Source: Puccinellia tenuiflora (taxonomy: Eukaryota; Streptophyta; Magnoliopsida; Poales; Poaceae). From it: DNA of 64,000 nucleotides. The DNA lies in NCBI GenBank assembly GCA_012064385.1, contig QRDG01000393.1, positions 850,846 through 914,845 on the forward strand, written 5' to 3'. Made by a program: the position numbers and the translations under genes. The notes under the pieces were generated by a model. The model did not search any database. It was not told where the DNA came from and saw nothing but the letters and a program-made list of their open reading frames with translations. Of this stretch, positions 54,784-64,000 are shown piece after piece (the first letter of the stretch is position 1; each line of letters opens with the position of its first letter).

Positions 54784-56343
54784 ATGATGGAAAGGTCCAA
54801 TGATCTGTTTCTTGATTACACTAATATCAAGGCAGGAAAGGCATATGATCGAGAACAATTGAGTTGGAAGTTGGAAAGTTCTGCAACGTATGCAGGATTT
54901 CAGTCTTGGGAATCTGACATGGTTCGTGGATTTGCAAGATGTCGTGCAAACAGTCAAGATTTTGGTAGCTATACTGAATATGTTCTTGCATCTCGGCGTG
55001 TGGATGTGACGGTGGCTGGTTGGTGGCGTAACGAGAAATATGCGAAGGACATGAGGGATAGCGAATGTAATTGGGAGATGGTCAGAGAATTTCTGCGTTC
55101 CAGATTTTTGGAGAAATCCAAGGAGATGGATAAGGTGGTTACTCCTGAGGATGTTGTACCATTGAGTGGGCTGAATATGCAACTCAAGAGAGTACATGAT
55201 GATACTTGCATGAGAGCGGATAGAGGCCAGCGATGGAGTTTATTTCAGGCGCAGTGTATGATCAAAGGCAAAGCATGCAAGTTGATGATTGACAGTGGTA
55301 GCTACTGTAATGGCATTAGCAAGGCGGTTGTCGAGGCATTGGGTTTGTCCACATGGCGAATTCCCGAACCGAGGCATGTTGAGTGGGTCAATAGTTGCGG
55401 TATGATGAAGATTACTCACAAGGTGCGTGTGCCATTTACAGTTGGTGACTATGTTGATGAGGTTGAGTGCGATGTGTTGCCATTGGAGGTGTGTGGATTG
55501 TTACTTGGACGTCCATGGCAATATGATCGCAATGCTATGCATGCTGGAAGAGCAAATACATATTCATTTGTGCATGATGGCAAACAGCGGACTTTGAAGC
55601 CTATGCAAGATGATCAAATCAAGTCCGATGTGGTGCTGGTGGTGCACAAGGAGAAGTTGCATAAAGCTAAGCCAAAGCCAAGGTTAGCTAAGTTGCAGCA
55701 AGAGGAGCATGATGCAAGGAGCGTTGGTACTGAAACTGATTCAGCCGTGCATGTAGATGACGAGCCAGTTGTTCTTGTTGGTGACAAGCCGGTTGAAGAA
55801 AGGAGGGATATTGCAGCATGTGTTCCAGTTTGTGTTGACAAAGGTGTTCAAACCGATGATGATTGTGCTGATTGTGTTTCGGTGCGTGTGGTGCCGCGAG
55901 TAGACGGTCGCAGCTATGTCAGCACACCTATGAGGCGTTTTGTTGGAGCAGCAGTGCGGATGCATAAAGGAAAGGATGGACGTGTTCGTCAGTTGTGTGG
56001 TCCAGGCATTACTATTTTGCAGGGTCATGCAAAGAAGCTTCATGTTCCACAAAGGGCTCCATCCAGATTTGAGAAGAAGGTAGTGGCGCCAAAGTCCAAG
56101 CTCATGTGGAGAAGAAAAGAGGCGCCAAGTGCTGTATCAAGTCAAGTAGGCCGAGAGGGAGGATGTGGCGTGGAAGGCAAGCAAGACTTGAAGATGGCGA
56201 AGACGCGTGATGTTGTTGCTGCTATCACGCCACCCTTTCGAGCCGACCCTCAAGCGTTGAGGACAACGCTTCTTGAAGGGGGGGAGGATGATATGGGCAC
56301 GACGGGGGAGGTGCAGCCCAATTTCAGGACTCCACCAAGTTAG
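54784..56343 (+). CDS. Gag-protease protein of element N
   Basis: I take the ATG at 54784 (MMERSNDLFLDY) because similarity to the M protein begins near here. Upstream in-frame starts would lie within the leader motif. The frame is about 519 codons and open. The gag-like core comprises WKLESSATYAGFQSWES and RVDVTVAGWWRNEK. The protease region near residues 150-260 has CKLMIDSGSYCNG with the classical D-S-G, LPLEVCGLLLGRPWQYDR and GRANTYSF. The C-terminal 200 residues contain GVQTDD and RRFVGAAVRMHKGKDGRVR, shared with M, and Lys/Arg-rich stretches. There is no zinc knuckle. The stop lies 52 bases inside the 3' LTR. It probably provides particle protein and processing for an RNA copied by a helper. 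Confidence 0.78.
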   Translation: MMERSNDLFLDYTNIKAGKAYDREQLSWKLESSATYAGFQSWESDMVRGFARCRANSQDFGSYTEYVLASRRVDVTVAGWWRNEKYAKDMRDSECNWEMVREFLRSRFLEKSKEMDKVVTPEDVVPLSGLNMQLKRVHDDTCMRADRGQRWSLFQAQCMIKGKACKLMIDSGSYCNGISKAVVEALGLSTWRIPEPRHVEWVNSCGMMKITHKVRVPFTVGDYVDEVECDVLPLEVCGLLLGRPWQYDRNAMHAGRANTYSFVHDGKQRTLKPMQDDQIKSDVVLVVHKEKLHKAKPKPRLAKLQQEEHDARSVGTETDSAVHVDDEPVVLVGDKPVEERRDIAACVPVCVDKGVQTDDDCADCVSVRVVPRVDGRSYVSTPMRRFVGAAVRMHKGKDGRVRQLCGPGITILQGHAKKLHVPQRAPSRFEKKVVAPKSKLMWRRKEAPSAVSSQVGREGGCGVEGKQDLKMAKTRDVVAAITPPFRADPQALRTTLLEGGEDDMGTTGEVQPNFRTPPS

Positions 56344-56828
56344 ATGTATTCGTCGTGTGTTGCTATTTTAAATAATTAGAGTTTTTAATAATTATGAGTT
56401 TGGGCTTGGTTTGGGCCTGTCCAACCAAGTCAACGTTGGGCCCATTAGTGGGGAGGTACTGTAGCGCGGTACTGTAGCGCGGTACTGTAGCCCCCTCATA
56501 TAAGGAGCTGCTAGGCATCGTTTTAGGGTTAGCTTGAGTTTAGATTAAAAACAGTCCATAGACTTTGAGCTCGTTGGTGAAGCATCCCTCCAGGGACGGC
56601 GATGCCGTTTATCGGTTTGTAATAAAGATTGCTGCGAGGGTGCTTGTGTTCATCAAGTGTTATCGTGCTCAGGCTAGAGGCGTGGTGATCTTCATCACGT
56701 TGCTCGCTGGATTTATTCCCCACCTTCAGGTGACGTTCATCGACGTTGTTGGAAGGATTTATCTATCCGGTTTACTCGCTGTGAAAGATCGGGCAAAACT
56801 CTAGGATCATCCCCTTGACCCCTTATCA
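56289..56828 (+). repeat. 3' LTR of element N
   Basis: 540 bp. It has three GGTACTGTAG copies against two in the 5' LTR, and a few other differences near its end. The polypurine tract GAAGGGGGGGAGGA lies at 56275-56288. Confidence 0.9.
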
Positions 56829-56833
56829 CAACT

Positions 56834-57731
56834 TGATGTTAAAATTCCTGGTTTAGAGAGCTTGTGTGATTTGTATGCAACTGATCATGATTTTGCTGAA
56901 CCATATCGTTTGTGTTTGCTTCGCAATGCATGGGACAAGTACCACATACATGATAGATTTTTGTTTCGAGCTAACAAACTATGTGTTCCAGAATCGTCGG
57001 TGCATTTGCTATTGTTGCAGGAATCACATGCTGGAGGATTGATGGGTCACTTTGGGCGTGAGAAGATGTTGCTCATGCTAGCTGATCACTTTTATTGCCC
57101 CAAGATGAGGCGCGATGTGGACAGGTTTGTTAGGCACTGCATTACATGCAACAAGTCCAAGTCAAAACTGAAGCCTCACGGTTTGTATACACCACTACCT
57201 GCACCTACTACACCATGGGAAGACATTAGCATGGATTTTGTATTAGGTTTGCCACGTACTAAACAAGGTCATGATAGTATATTTGTGGTAGTGGATCGTT
57301 TTTCTAAGATGGCACATTTTGTTGCATGCCACAAGAGCGACGATGCGTCGCATATTGCTAATCTGTTTTTCAGGGACATCGTACGCATACATGGAGTACC
57401 TAGGACGATTGTTTCTGATCGTGATGTGAAGTTCATGAGCTACTTCTGGAAGACATTGTGGGGGAAGCTAGAAACGAAGTTGTTGTTCACCACAACATGT
57501 CATCCTCAAACAGATGGTCAAACGGAGGTGGTGAATAGAACATTGTCACAATTGCTGCGAGCTATGATCAAGAAAAATCTGCGTGAGTGGGAAGAGTGTT
57601 TGCCACATGTTGAGTTTGCTTATAACAGAGCGGTGCACACTACTACTCAGCTTTGTCCTTTTGAGGTGGTGTATGGCTTCAAACCAATCACACCACTAGA
57701 TTTGCTGCCTCTTCCATTGCATGAGAGAGTT
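56834..57731 (+). pseudogene. Element D piece 3: integrase
   Basis: D continues after N with the spacer DLYATDHDFAEPY. The HHCC finger follows (HAGGLMGHFGREK, CITCNKSKSK), then the DDE core (SMDFVLGLPRTKQGHD, SDRDVKFMSYFWK, NRTLSQLLRAM). It ends at PLPLHERV, where O is inserted (5 bases before the LTR are GAGTT). The frame is open and the catalytic residues appear present. The integrase C-terminus, polypurine tract and 3' LTR of D lie beyond the window. Confidence 0.9.
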
Positions 57732-58813
57732 TGATGTAGCCCCACATGTGGACAACACCATGGACACCACGCCGATTGGCCCAATGACAAGATCAAGAGT
57801 AAAGGCTCTTCATGAAAAGGTGACCTCGCTCCTCTCGATGTGTGATCTCGACCTCCCTTTGAATGGTTTGCTACTTCATGCCGGTACCTTGTGCATACTC
57901 AGGATCCAACCGGATGATGTCCCACAATGGAGTCGAGAAGAGGTCCAAGATGATAGAGAAGGTGACCAAGAGAAGGCCCCAAAGGATGGACAATGAGAAG
58001 AAGAAGGAGGCGAAGACAGGCAGACCGGCCTCCAGCCCGGCCTAGGCCGGCCCCCAGGCCGGCACCCCTCCAGTGCTGGCCGGCCTCCCAGCCGGCCTAG
58101 GCCGGACCCCAGGCCGGCCACCCTGTCGAGACCGCCGGCCTCCCAGCCGGCCCGGGCCGGTCTCCAGGCCGGCCACCCACCAGAGGCCACCGGCCTCCCA
58201 GCCGGCCTGGGCCGGCCCCCAGGCCGGAGCCCCACCTGCGCCAGCCGCGACCTCCTGCTCCTGCCGGCCTCCAGGCCGGCCTAGGCCGGTTTCCAGGTCG
58301 GCCACCCGACAGCACCCGCCGGCCTCCAGGCCGGCCCAGGCCGGTCCCCAGGCCGGTTCCCCACCTTCCTGCCCTGTTTTGTACTAAGACTATAAATAGC
58401 TTTCCCCTTTCCCCATTCCAGGGTTAGACTGAATTTGAGACTTGTGTGAGCTATGCTCCTCCTCCCTCGTAGCTAGGGTGCCTCGTTGAGGTAGATCTTG
58501 TTGTTGCTACTCTTTCACTACGGTGTCTCTAGTAGTGCAAACCAATCTTTCACTGCGGTGATTCTATTGGATCGGTGGACCGGCCGGTAAGAGCAATCGG
58601 TTTCAACAAGAGTAAGTTTGGCTTTGATTCTTCGATCCAAAGGCTACCTTTTTGAGGGTTTGTTGTTGCGTGGAGTTTCTCAGCAGGATTTGCTAGTTAT
58701 CCTTGTGTTTTGCCCATGAATCTCCCTCGCTACCCTCTGTGTTCTTCGTGTTCATCCCCTTCCCCCCCCCCCCCCCCCTCAAATCCGTGAAGATCGGGCC
58801 TAGCCCTACATCA
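57732..58813 (+). repeat. 5' LTR of element O
   Basis: 1082 bp. CCGGCC-rich block at 58025-58365, TATA box at about 58390-58398, and a run of 17 C at 58762-58778. The tail segment GPMTRSRVKALHEKV is encoded near 57780-57825. Confidence 0.9.
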
Positions 58814-58815
58814 TT

Positions 58816-58828
58816 TGGTATCAAGAGC
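58816..58828 (+). promoter_or_regulatory. Primer binding site of element O
   Basis: TGGTATCAAGAGC, identical to the site of C. Confidence 0.76.
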
Positions 58829-59912
58829 AAGGGTTCCCACGGATTTGGATCGTGTTTCCACCTTTTATTAGCCATTTTCCTACCAAATTTTTTCTTTCCC
58901 ATACCAATTTCGAAAATTCAAAAAAAAATAGCCCATATGGATTTCGTTCGATCTTTCGATTTGGTGAGTGATTTGTGGTTTTGATCCACGGATCTCGTGC
59001 TTAAGACCTTTTCCCCACTTTCCGTTGGTGTTTTCCGGAGGCCTTTTCCGCTCCAAGTCCAAGCGTGCCGCGCAATTCGTCGCCGGCGGTACTACCGTCC
59101 GAACGACCAGTACTACCGCCCGCAATCGGTCCTACCGCCCGTTCGGCCGGTGCTACCGCCGCACGACTATTCACCGACTTCATCTTCGGGTCGCTTCATC
59201 GCTACCTCGACGGCATAAAGGTATAGCTTCCGACACATCCCCTTCCATTTCGCGAAACTTTTTCTTAGGAGCTAGCTCTTCATAGTGTGAGCATTGCACT
59301 GGTGTGACACTAAGTGACCATATCATAATCTTGTGAGCATCTAGTTGTAGCGGACTCGGCTCGGGCAAAAGCATAAAGCAAAAGAGAAATAGAAAAGATT
59401 CAAAAAAAAAAAGAGAAAAGCCGAGCCGTGATCCTAGTCATCCTCAAGCTCCAATAACCAATAGAGAAATGGGTACACTTGTGCAAATCGGGTGCTCCTT
59501 CCCATACACTTGAGCTAGTTGTCCTTCGAGAGGTGGTGCGGCATGAGCATAGTCTTCGTTAGGTCCAAGTTGCTCCTCCCTATAGTCGCACCATCCACGT
59601 TTGTCTCCACGTGTGAGTCTCTTTTGTTTCTCGGATTGTGTGTTAGTCTCTTTTGTTTCTTGATCTTTGTGGTTATCCTCCACTTGTTTCAATAGCCTTT
59701 TCGTTGGTTTCGTTTCGATTTCTTGCCACTTTACCATACCTAAGCTCCTCATAAGTGTGTGTGTGAGTCGCTTTTGGATCACTAATCAACCAACTCTTAC
59801 TCTTGTGACACCTTTGTCTCGGAAGGCAGGCCCATTGGTCCAATACTATCAACCAAGGTAAGAGCGGTTATTAGCCACCACATATTCCACATATCACTTG
59901 TGTTTGCTTATC
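58829..59912 (+). other. Leader of element O
   Basis: Nearly the same as the leader of C, including the RCTACCGYC repeats at about 59085-59160. No gene is seen. Confidence 0.75.
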
Positions 59913-60123
59913 ATGGCTAGGGAAGAACAAGACGCCGACTTCGGCAAACAAGCGGAGTCCCTTAGGAGGTACATCGACGACAACTTACGCCGCTATGAGG
60001 AGCGCCATCATGCCGCGCAACGTGAAAACGCTGAGCGTTTTGCTCAACTACAAGACGCCCAACGCGAGAGCAATGAGCGTTCCATTCGTCTCGAGGAGCT
60101 GCTTCTCGAAAGACGACACCGGC
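59913..60123 (+). pseudogene. gag start of element O, cut by P
   Basis: The ATG at 59913 opens a frame starting MAREEQDADFGKQ, as in C. It encodes 70 residues of the charged, coiled-coil-like N-terminus (RRYIDDNLRRYEERH). The LTR of P interrupts it at 60124, and the rest of gag is not in the window. Confidence 0.85.
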
Positions 60124-60683
60124 TGATGGGGGGATACTTTATAGGTAGGCCCATGGACCCGGAAAGTAGACCCGCCAAGACCAAGAAGGCCAACGCCGAG
60201 TCACGAGACAAGTCACATGGGCTGGGCTGGAGACAAGCCGACCAAGGCCCGTGTGGAGAAAGAGGCTCGTCCAAAAGGAGGAGTCCAAGTACAACCCGGA
60301 GTCTAACTTGGAAGACCAAGACGTAGAGTAGGACTCCATGTTCTAGTGTGACTCGGTATAGCCTGTAAGTCCAGAGACCCGGCAGCCTTTATAAGCAGGG
60401 TCCTGGACCTTAGATCAATGAGTTCAATCAGTAGAGAGAAACCCTAGCCACCAGAGAGAAGTCGCCGGCTCCTGAGTTGTGGGAGCCGGGCCCTTGTAAT
60501 CGAGATATAATCAAGAGCAATAACATAGAAGCAGGAAGTAGGTCTTTACCTCGAATCAGAGGGGCCGAACCTGGGTAAATCCTTGTTCCTTGGCGAGATT
60601 AACCGTTCCTACGTACTTCAATCACCAATGGCCCCAGAACTCATCTTCCCTGAGGAAGAACTTGCCGTGACAACACCACGACA
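60124..60683 (+). repeat. 5' LTR of element P
   Basis: About 560 bp, TGATGGGGGG to CCACGACA. The TATA-like CTTTATAAG is at about 60387-60395. The second LTR is not in the window, so the end is placed from the primer site. Confidence 0.75.
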
Positions 60684-60684
60684 G

Positions 60685-60701
60685 TTGGCGCCCACCGTGG
60701 G
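60685..60701 (+). promoter_or_regulatory. Primer binding site of element P
   Basis: TTGGCGCCCACCGTGGGG-type site directly after the LTR. I cannot name the tRNA with certainty; it is not the tRNA-Met or tRNA-Asp type of the other elements. Confidence 0.65.
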
Positions 60702-60705
60702 GCCT

Positions 60706-63700
60706 ATGGTGACAAAAGGAGTTGAGATCGTTGGAGCTGCTCGTCGAGCTATGGAGAAACTCGCCATCGGGCGGGTCTATACTGATGAGCATGGTGAGAC
60801 CGAGATCGATGACTCAGGCTGGACTTCGGAGATGAACAAAGTCGACGAAGGTTACCAGCTTGTCTTTGGAGGAATCAACGTGTTCGTCGGGATGGTTTGC
60901 GCGTCGGGTCTTCGCGCGAACTCGGCGGAGTCAGTATCAGAGCCAACCGTTGTCGTCGAGTCCGACGGCGAGGAGTCGGTCGCAACTTCAGAGGTCGGCA
61001 TCATCGCCGAGTCTGAGGAACCCCTAGCTGAGAAACCAGAGATGCTTCAAGAGTCAGATTCAGATTATGATGCAGATTCAGAGTCCATCCTACCCTTGTT
61101 TGAAGATCGGCTTGGGTATGGGATAGAGGAAGAGGATTATAAGGAGTCGCCAGTACGCGCTCGTGTTGTGGGAGTCTACATGTCTGGAAACACTGGGAAT
61201 CAGTTTGATCCGACTCTATTGACAAAGGAAATTAATGCAAGTAATGCCGCAGAGAGGGCGGCTGAGTTAACCAATGCTCGTACTACGTTGGAGAGGCAAC
61301 TAGCTGATATCACAGAAGCAAACCGTAGATTGGCCGAAGAGCGGGCCCGAGTCCAGGATGAAGCTCAAGTTGTGCGGAGGCGCCGCGAGGAGCTTACTTC
61401 AATTCAACACCGCAGAGCCAGGAGTCGCTTGCATGATGGAGTCCACATCAATCCAACCAATTTATTCACCACACCTAATGGTCCAGGCAGAGGAGCCGGA
61501 CTAGGAGGCTCAGCGGCAGCAGGAGGCGCCGCAGGAGGAGGAACAGGAGCACCACCACCACCACCACCACCACCCCCAGAAGGACCGGGAGGCAGCCGTA
61601 CCAACGGACCACCGCCTGAAGGAGGAGTCGGAGGAGGAGCATCTGGTGGCTTAGGGTCTCAGCCTAACAGATTTCATACTCCAGAGGGACATTACTCTAA
61701 TCCTATGGACAACGTTCATGCGGCGACTCTGAGATTGGAGAATATTGTGGTACCAGAGGGACCAGCGGGACAGGAGACTCGTGAGGCTATCGAGCTACTG
61801 AAGATAGCTTTGACTCAGCAAGCTTTGTATCCAACCTTTCCAGATGCAAGTAGACTACATTCAACACCCTTTAACTCAGGTACGAGGAGTCGGCACGGTG
61901 AGTCCAACCCGGCCAACTCTACAAGTGCAAGGCGTCGTGAACTAGAGAGGAATCGTGCAAACATGCCAACTAATTCACAAGCTCAGCTAGTGGTTGATGA
62001 AGCAAGGCAACGACGAGAAAGAGAAGCAGCAAGAGCTCGGGAGGCAGAGAGGGACAGAGCGTTAGTGGGTGCAGCCAACCCGCCTCAGCCAACCCGGGTG
62101 CACGAGGAGGTGACTTCTCCTGGTGCTTCCCCAGCGTTAACAGGACCAGAGTGTTTGTCTGATGCCATCAGATCCGAGTCCTTCCCCAGCAGTTTCAAGG
62201 AGCCGCGCAAGGTTCCAAACTATGAGCCCAACATGGACCCGACCTCTTGGTTGGGTACATACGAGATGGCGATGAGTATTCGCAATGCCACAGGTAATCT
62301 GTGTGCCAAGTTCATGTATCTTATGATGGAGGGAGCAGCCAAGGTTTGGATGCGCAACTTGCCTCCTAGGTCAATCAACTCTTGGGAGCAGTTGAAGGCG
62401 GCTTTTATTCAGAACTTCCAGGGCACATGCAAAAAGCTCAGTACCATCGAGGACCTGGAGCGGTGTGTTCAGAGGAAGGGCGAGTCAGCAAGGCACTGGA
62501 TGAAGCGGGTCTCAGAGATCATTAACTCCTCACAAGGACTCCCACCAGTTTCAGTGTTAATGGCGATGGAGAGAAATTGCAGTTACAATCCCTTGAGTTG
62601 GAAGCTAGGTCGTATGAAGGAGAGCCTGAATCAAGGTATTCCCCTTACGATCGGTGAGATCATGGCAGGTGCTAATAAGCACGCTGCCACAGACAAAACA
62701 AAGGATCAGGAGGAAGGGGCTAAAGGACAAGGTGGCAATGGTCAGAGTCAGAACCAGAATCAAAACCAGAACCAAGGTGGTGGCAAGCGGCCATATGGAG
62801 ACAACTCTGACCTAGTGGCCAACACAAACACTGGGATAAGACGCAAGGACAATAATTCTGGTGGATACCAAGGCCGTACTCCAAGCACAGAGGAGGTCTT
62901 GAGGATTCCATGCCCTAAACATGCCAAGAACGGTAGATGCGGTCATACCTTGGGACAGTGCGTAGATTTGCAGCGCGCCAGGTTCCAAGGGCCAGGAGGA
63001 GGTAACAACAATGGTGGGTATAGAGAAAACAATGGAGCCGGAGGACCCGGCAATAACGGTGGAGGAGCCGGCAATAACCCAAACCAACCTCCAGGAGGAG
63101 GTAACCAGCAGGGCGGGTTCCAGCAGAACCCGAAGCAGCTTCATGATGGCAATGGGCAATATTATGTCACAACTCGGCAGCCACACCTGAGTCGTGGCAG
63201 TTACCATGTCTTCACAACAAGCACGTCCAAACGTTCCAAGAAGTTGAAAGTTAGAGCAGTTAATGCAGTAGAGCCGGCCCTTCCACAGTGGCTCAGGTGG
63301 TCAGAGCAAACCATCACATGGAGTCGGACAGATCATCCTCCAAGAGTCGACGACCCAGGGCAGCTAGCCTTGGTAGTGGCACCCCAAGTTGGGGGCTACA
63401 CATTGAACAAAGTGCTTATGGATGATGGAAGTAGTATCAACATCTTATATTATGACACATTCAAGAGGATGCAGCTGCAAGATAGACAGCTAATTCCAAC
63501 AGAGACAGTGTTCCATGGGATAGTACCAGGGAAGTCGGCCAAGCCCATTGGTAAGATTTACCTTGAGGTCGCTTTTGGCACAGTGGAGAATTTTCGTTCA
63601 GAGATTATGCCCTTTGAGGTAGTGGATCTTAAGAGTCCATATCATGCTCTCTTTGGTCGACCTGCATATTTTAAGTTTATGGCCAGACCATGCTATGTTT

Positions 63701-63993
63701 ACTTGAAGCTCAAGATGCCAGGTCCAGCAGGAGTCATTACAGTTAATGGCAGCAGACAGATGGCATTGGAGTGTGAGTTAGGTGATGCAGCTATGGCTGA
63801 GACAGCTTGTGCTCAAGAGGAGCTGAAGTTTTACAAGGCAAACGTGGACCCGGAGGACAACTCGGTCCTTAAGAAACCGGCCACAGAGGAGAAGATGAAA
63901 TTCAAGTCAGCTCAGGACACAAAGCAAGTCGACTTTACCCCTGGTGATTCTTCCAAGCAGTTCATCATTGGGGCACACCTCTCTGATAAATAG
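60706..63993 (+). CDS. gag-protease of element P (stops before RT)
   Basis: The frame from the ATG at 60706 has 1095 codons and no stop until 63991. An acidic N-terminal region (residues 70-160) and a coiled-coil-like stretch (ERAAELTNARTTLERQLADI) are followed by a Gly/Pro-rich linker with nine consecutive Pro. The gag core is about residues 480-660 (NYEPNMDPTSWLGTYEMAM, AAKVWMRNLPPRSINSWEQL, HWMKRVSEIINS). A Gln/Asn/Gly-rich region surrounds a Cys/His cluster (CPKHAKNGRCGHTLGQC). A protease region near residues 900-1000 has VLMDDGSSINILY and HALFGRPAYFKF. The frame ends HLSDK followed by TAG, where related proteins usually continue into RT. The true start could be a later Met (61180). Confidence 0.75.
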   Translation: MVTKGVEIVGAARRAMEKLAIGRVYTDEHGETEIDDSGWTSEMNKVDEGYQLVFGGINVFVGMVCASGLRANSAESVSEPTVVVESDGEESVATSEVGIIAESEEPLAEKPEMLQESDSDYDADSESILPLFEDRLGYGIEEEDYKESPVRARVVGVYMSGNTGNQFDPTLLTKEINASNAAERAAELTNARTTLERQLADITEANRRLAEERARVQDEAQVVRRRREELTSIQHRRARSRLHDGVHINPTNLFTTPNGPGRGAGLGGSAAAGGAAGGGTGAPPPPPPPPPEGPGGSRTNGPPPEGGVGGGASGGLGSQPNRFHTPEGHYSNPMDNVHAATLRLENIVVPEGPAGQETREAIELLKIALTQQALYPTFPDASRLHSTPFNSGTRSRHGESNPANSTSARRRELERNRANMPTNSQAQLVVDEARQRREREAARAREAERDRALVGAANPPQPTRVHEEVTSPGASPALTGPECLSDAIRSESFPSSFKEPRKVPNYEPNMDPTSWLGTYEMAMSIRNATGNLCAKFMYLMMEGAAKVWMRNLPPRSINSWEQLKAAFIQNFQGTCKKLSTIEDLERCVQRKGESARHWMKRVSEIINSSQGLPPVSVLMAMERNCSYNPLSWKLGRMKESLNQGIPLTIGEIMAGANKHAATDKTKDQEEGAKGQGGNGQSQNQNQNQNQGGGKRPYGDNSDLVANTNTGIRRKDNNSGGYQGRTPSTEEVLRIPCPKHAKNGRCGHTLGQCVDLQRARFQGPGGGNNNGGYRENNGAGGPGNNGGGAGNNPNQPPGGGNQQGGFQQNPKQLHDGNGQYYVTTRQPHLSRGSYHVFTTSTSKRSKKLKVRAVNAVEPALPQWLRWSEQTITWSRTDHPPRVDDPGQLALVVAPQVGGYTLNKVLMDDGSSINILYYDTFKRMQLQDRQLIPTETVFHGIVPGKSAKPIGKIYLEVAFGTVENFRSEIMPFEVVDLKSPYHALFGRPAYFKFMARPCYVYLKLKMPGPAGVITVNGSRQMALECELGDAAMAETACAQEELKFYKANVDPEDNSVLKKPATEEKMKFKSAQDTKQVDFTPGDSSKQFIIGAHLSDK
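61549..61577 (+). repeat. CCA trinucleotide microsatellite in gag of P
   Basis: A run of CCA/CCC codons encoding consecutive prolines inside the gag linker. It stays in frame. Confidence 0.85.
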
Positions 63994-64000
63994 GAAAGCG

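Larger units (their letters stand above)
53675..56828 (+). mobile_element. Gag-protease-only LTR element N (complete)
   Basis: A 3154-bp plus-strand element with LTRs 53675-54204 and 56289-56828 and the duplication CAACT (53670-53674 and 56829-56833) inside D. It carries a single gag-protease gene and no RT or integrase. Its architecture is the same as M. The LTR 3' terminus CCCTTATCA and the primer site TGGTATCAGATT match those of A, so A-type elements are the likely helper. Confidence 0.94.
57732..64000 (+). mobile_element. Element O: relative of C, 5' end
   Basis: A plus-strand element inserted in the integrase gene of D. Its 5' LTR (57732-58813), primer site, leader and gag start are closely similar to C. 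At 60124 it is interrupted by P, and its remainder is outside the window. The LTR has perfect 8-bp ends TGATGTAG and CTACATCA. Confidence 0.9.
60124..64000 (+). mobile_element. Element P: Tat-like Gypsy element, 5' half
   Basis: A 5' LTR (60124-60683), primer site and gag-protease frame; the element continues beyond the window. The short LTR starting TGATGGGGGGATAC, the TTGGCGCCCACCGTGGGG primer site and the gag sequence suggest the Tat group (RIRE2-like). The 5 bases before it are CCGGC. Confidence 0.82.

Overview
The window is plant genomic DNA from a grass. It consists almost entirely of nested LTR retrotransposons, and I see no convincing host gene, tRNA, rRNA or bacterial-type feature. 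The evidence for a grass is the mix of element types: a SIRE/Maximus-like Copia LTR starting TGAAAGTGCATGG, an Athila-type LTR whose minus strand starts TGATACGTGTC (a form I know from Pooideae), and abundant CRM-like chromoviruses. Pooideae is my best guess, with low confidence. The CRM-like elements suggest, but do not prove, a pericentromeric location.

Left block (1-15200). The 3' end of a Copia element (1-839) runs into its long 3' LTR (840-11016). That LTR is split by a minus-strand solo LTR (1282-2206, target duplication CAGGG) and by a complete non-autonomous Athila-like element (3125-9960, duplication GCAGG). Next come a remnant of another chromovirus LTR (11017-11460), non-coding Athila-like sequence, a solo LTR (13362-14405, duplication ACGCG) and a GC-rich gene-like stretch of unknown origin (14406-15200).

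Middle junction (15201-21191). A minus-strand chromovirus (15201-18489) carries a minus-strand gag-protease-only element (18490-21191). Both are cut at about 21191, where a plus-strand chromovirus (called D here) begins in mid-protease.

Right block (21192-64000). D is the outermost host, in three pieces: 21192-22428, 53090-53674 and 56834-57731. It was hit by three insertions. Element C (22429-53084, duplication CCTAT) contains element B (27230-41550, minus, duplication TTTGG), which contains element A (27840-35874, duplication GTGCC). C also contains element E (42789-50205, duplication CTTTA) and solo LTR F (51871-52777, duplication TCTTG). The second insertion into D is element N (53675-56828, duplication CAACT). 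The third is element O (57732 onward), which carries a Tat-like element P (60124 onward). D-C-B-A is four layers deep, and every closed insertion has a matching 5-bp duplication.

How the parts may work together. A, E, L, C and D encode gag-protease-RT-RNase H-integrase polyproteins, all now broken. B, I, M and N lack RT and integrase and would need enzymes supplied in trans. M and N share the LTR 3' terminus CCTTATCA and the TGGTATCAGATT primer site with A, so the A/E/L type is the obvious helper. B shares LTR ends with C and O. The main unusual signals are: (i) a paired motif with exact 30-bp spacing in the leaders of A, E (three times) and N; (ii) a polyprotein tail encoded inside the LTR and kept even in non-autonomous B; (iii) gag-protease-only elements with a conserved C-terminal region I do not recognise; (iv) an internally repetitive ORF in B; and (v) CCGGCC-rich palindromic repeats in LTRs of different families.
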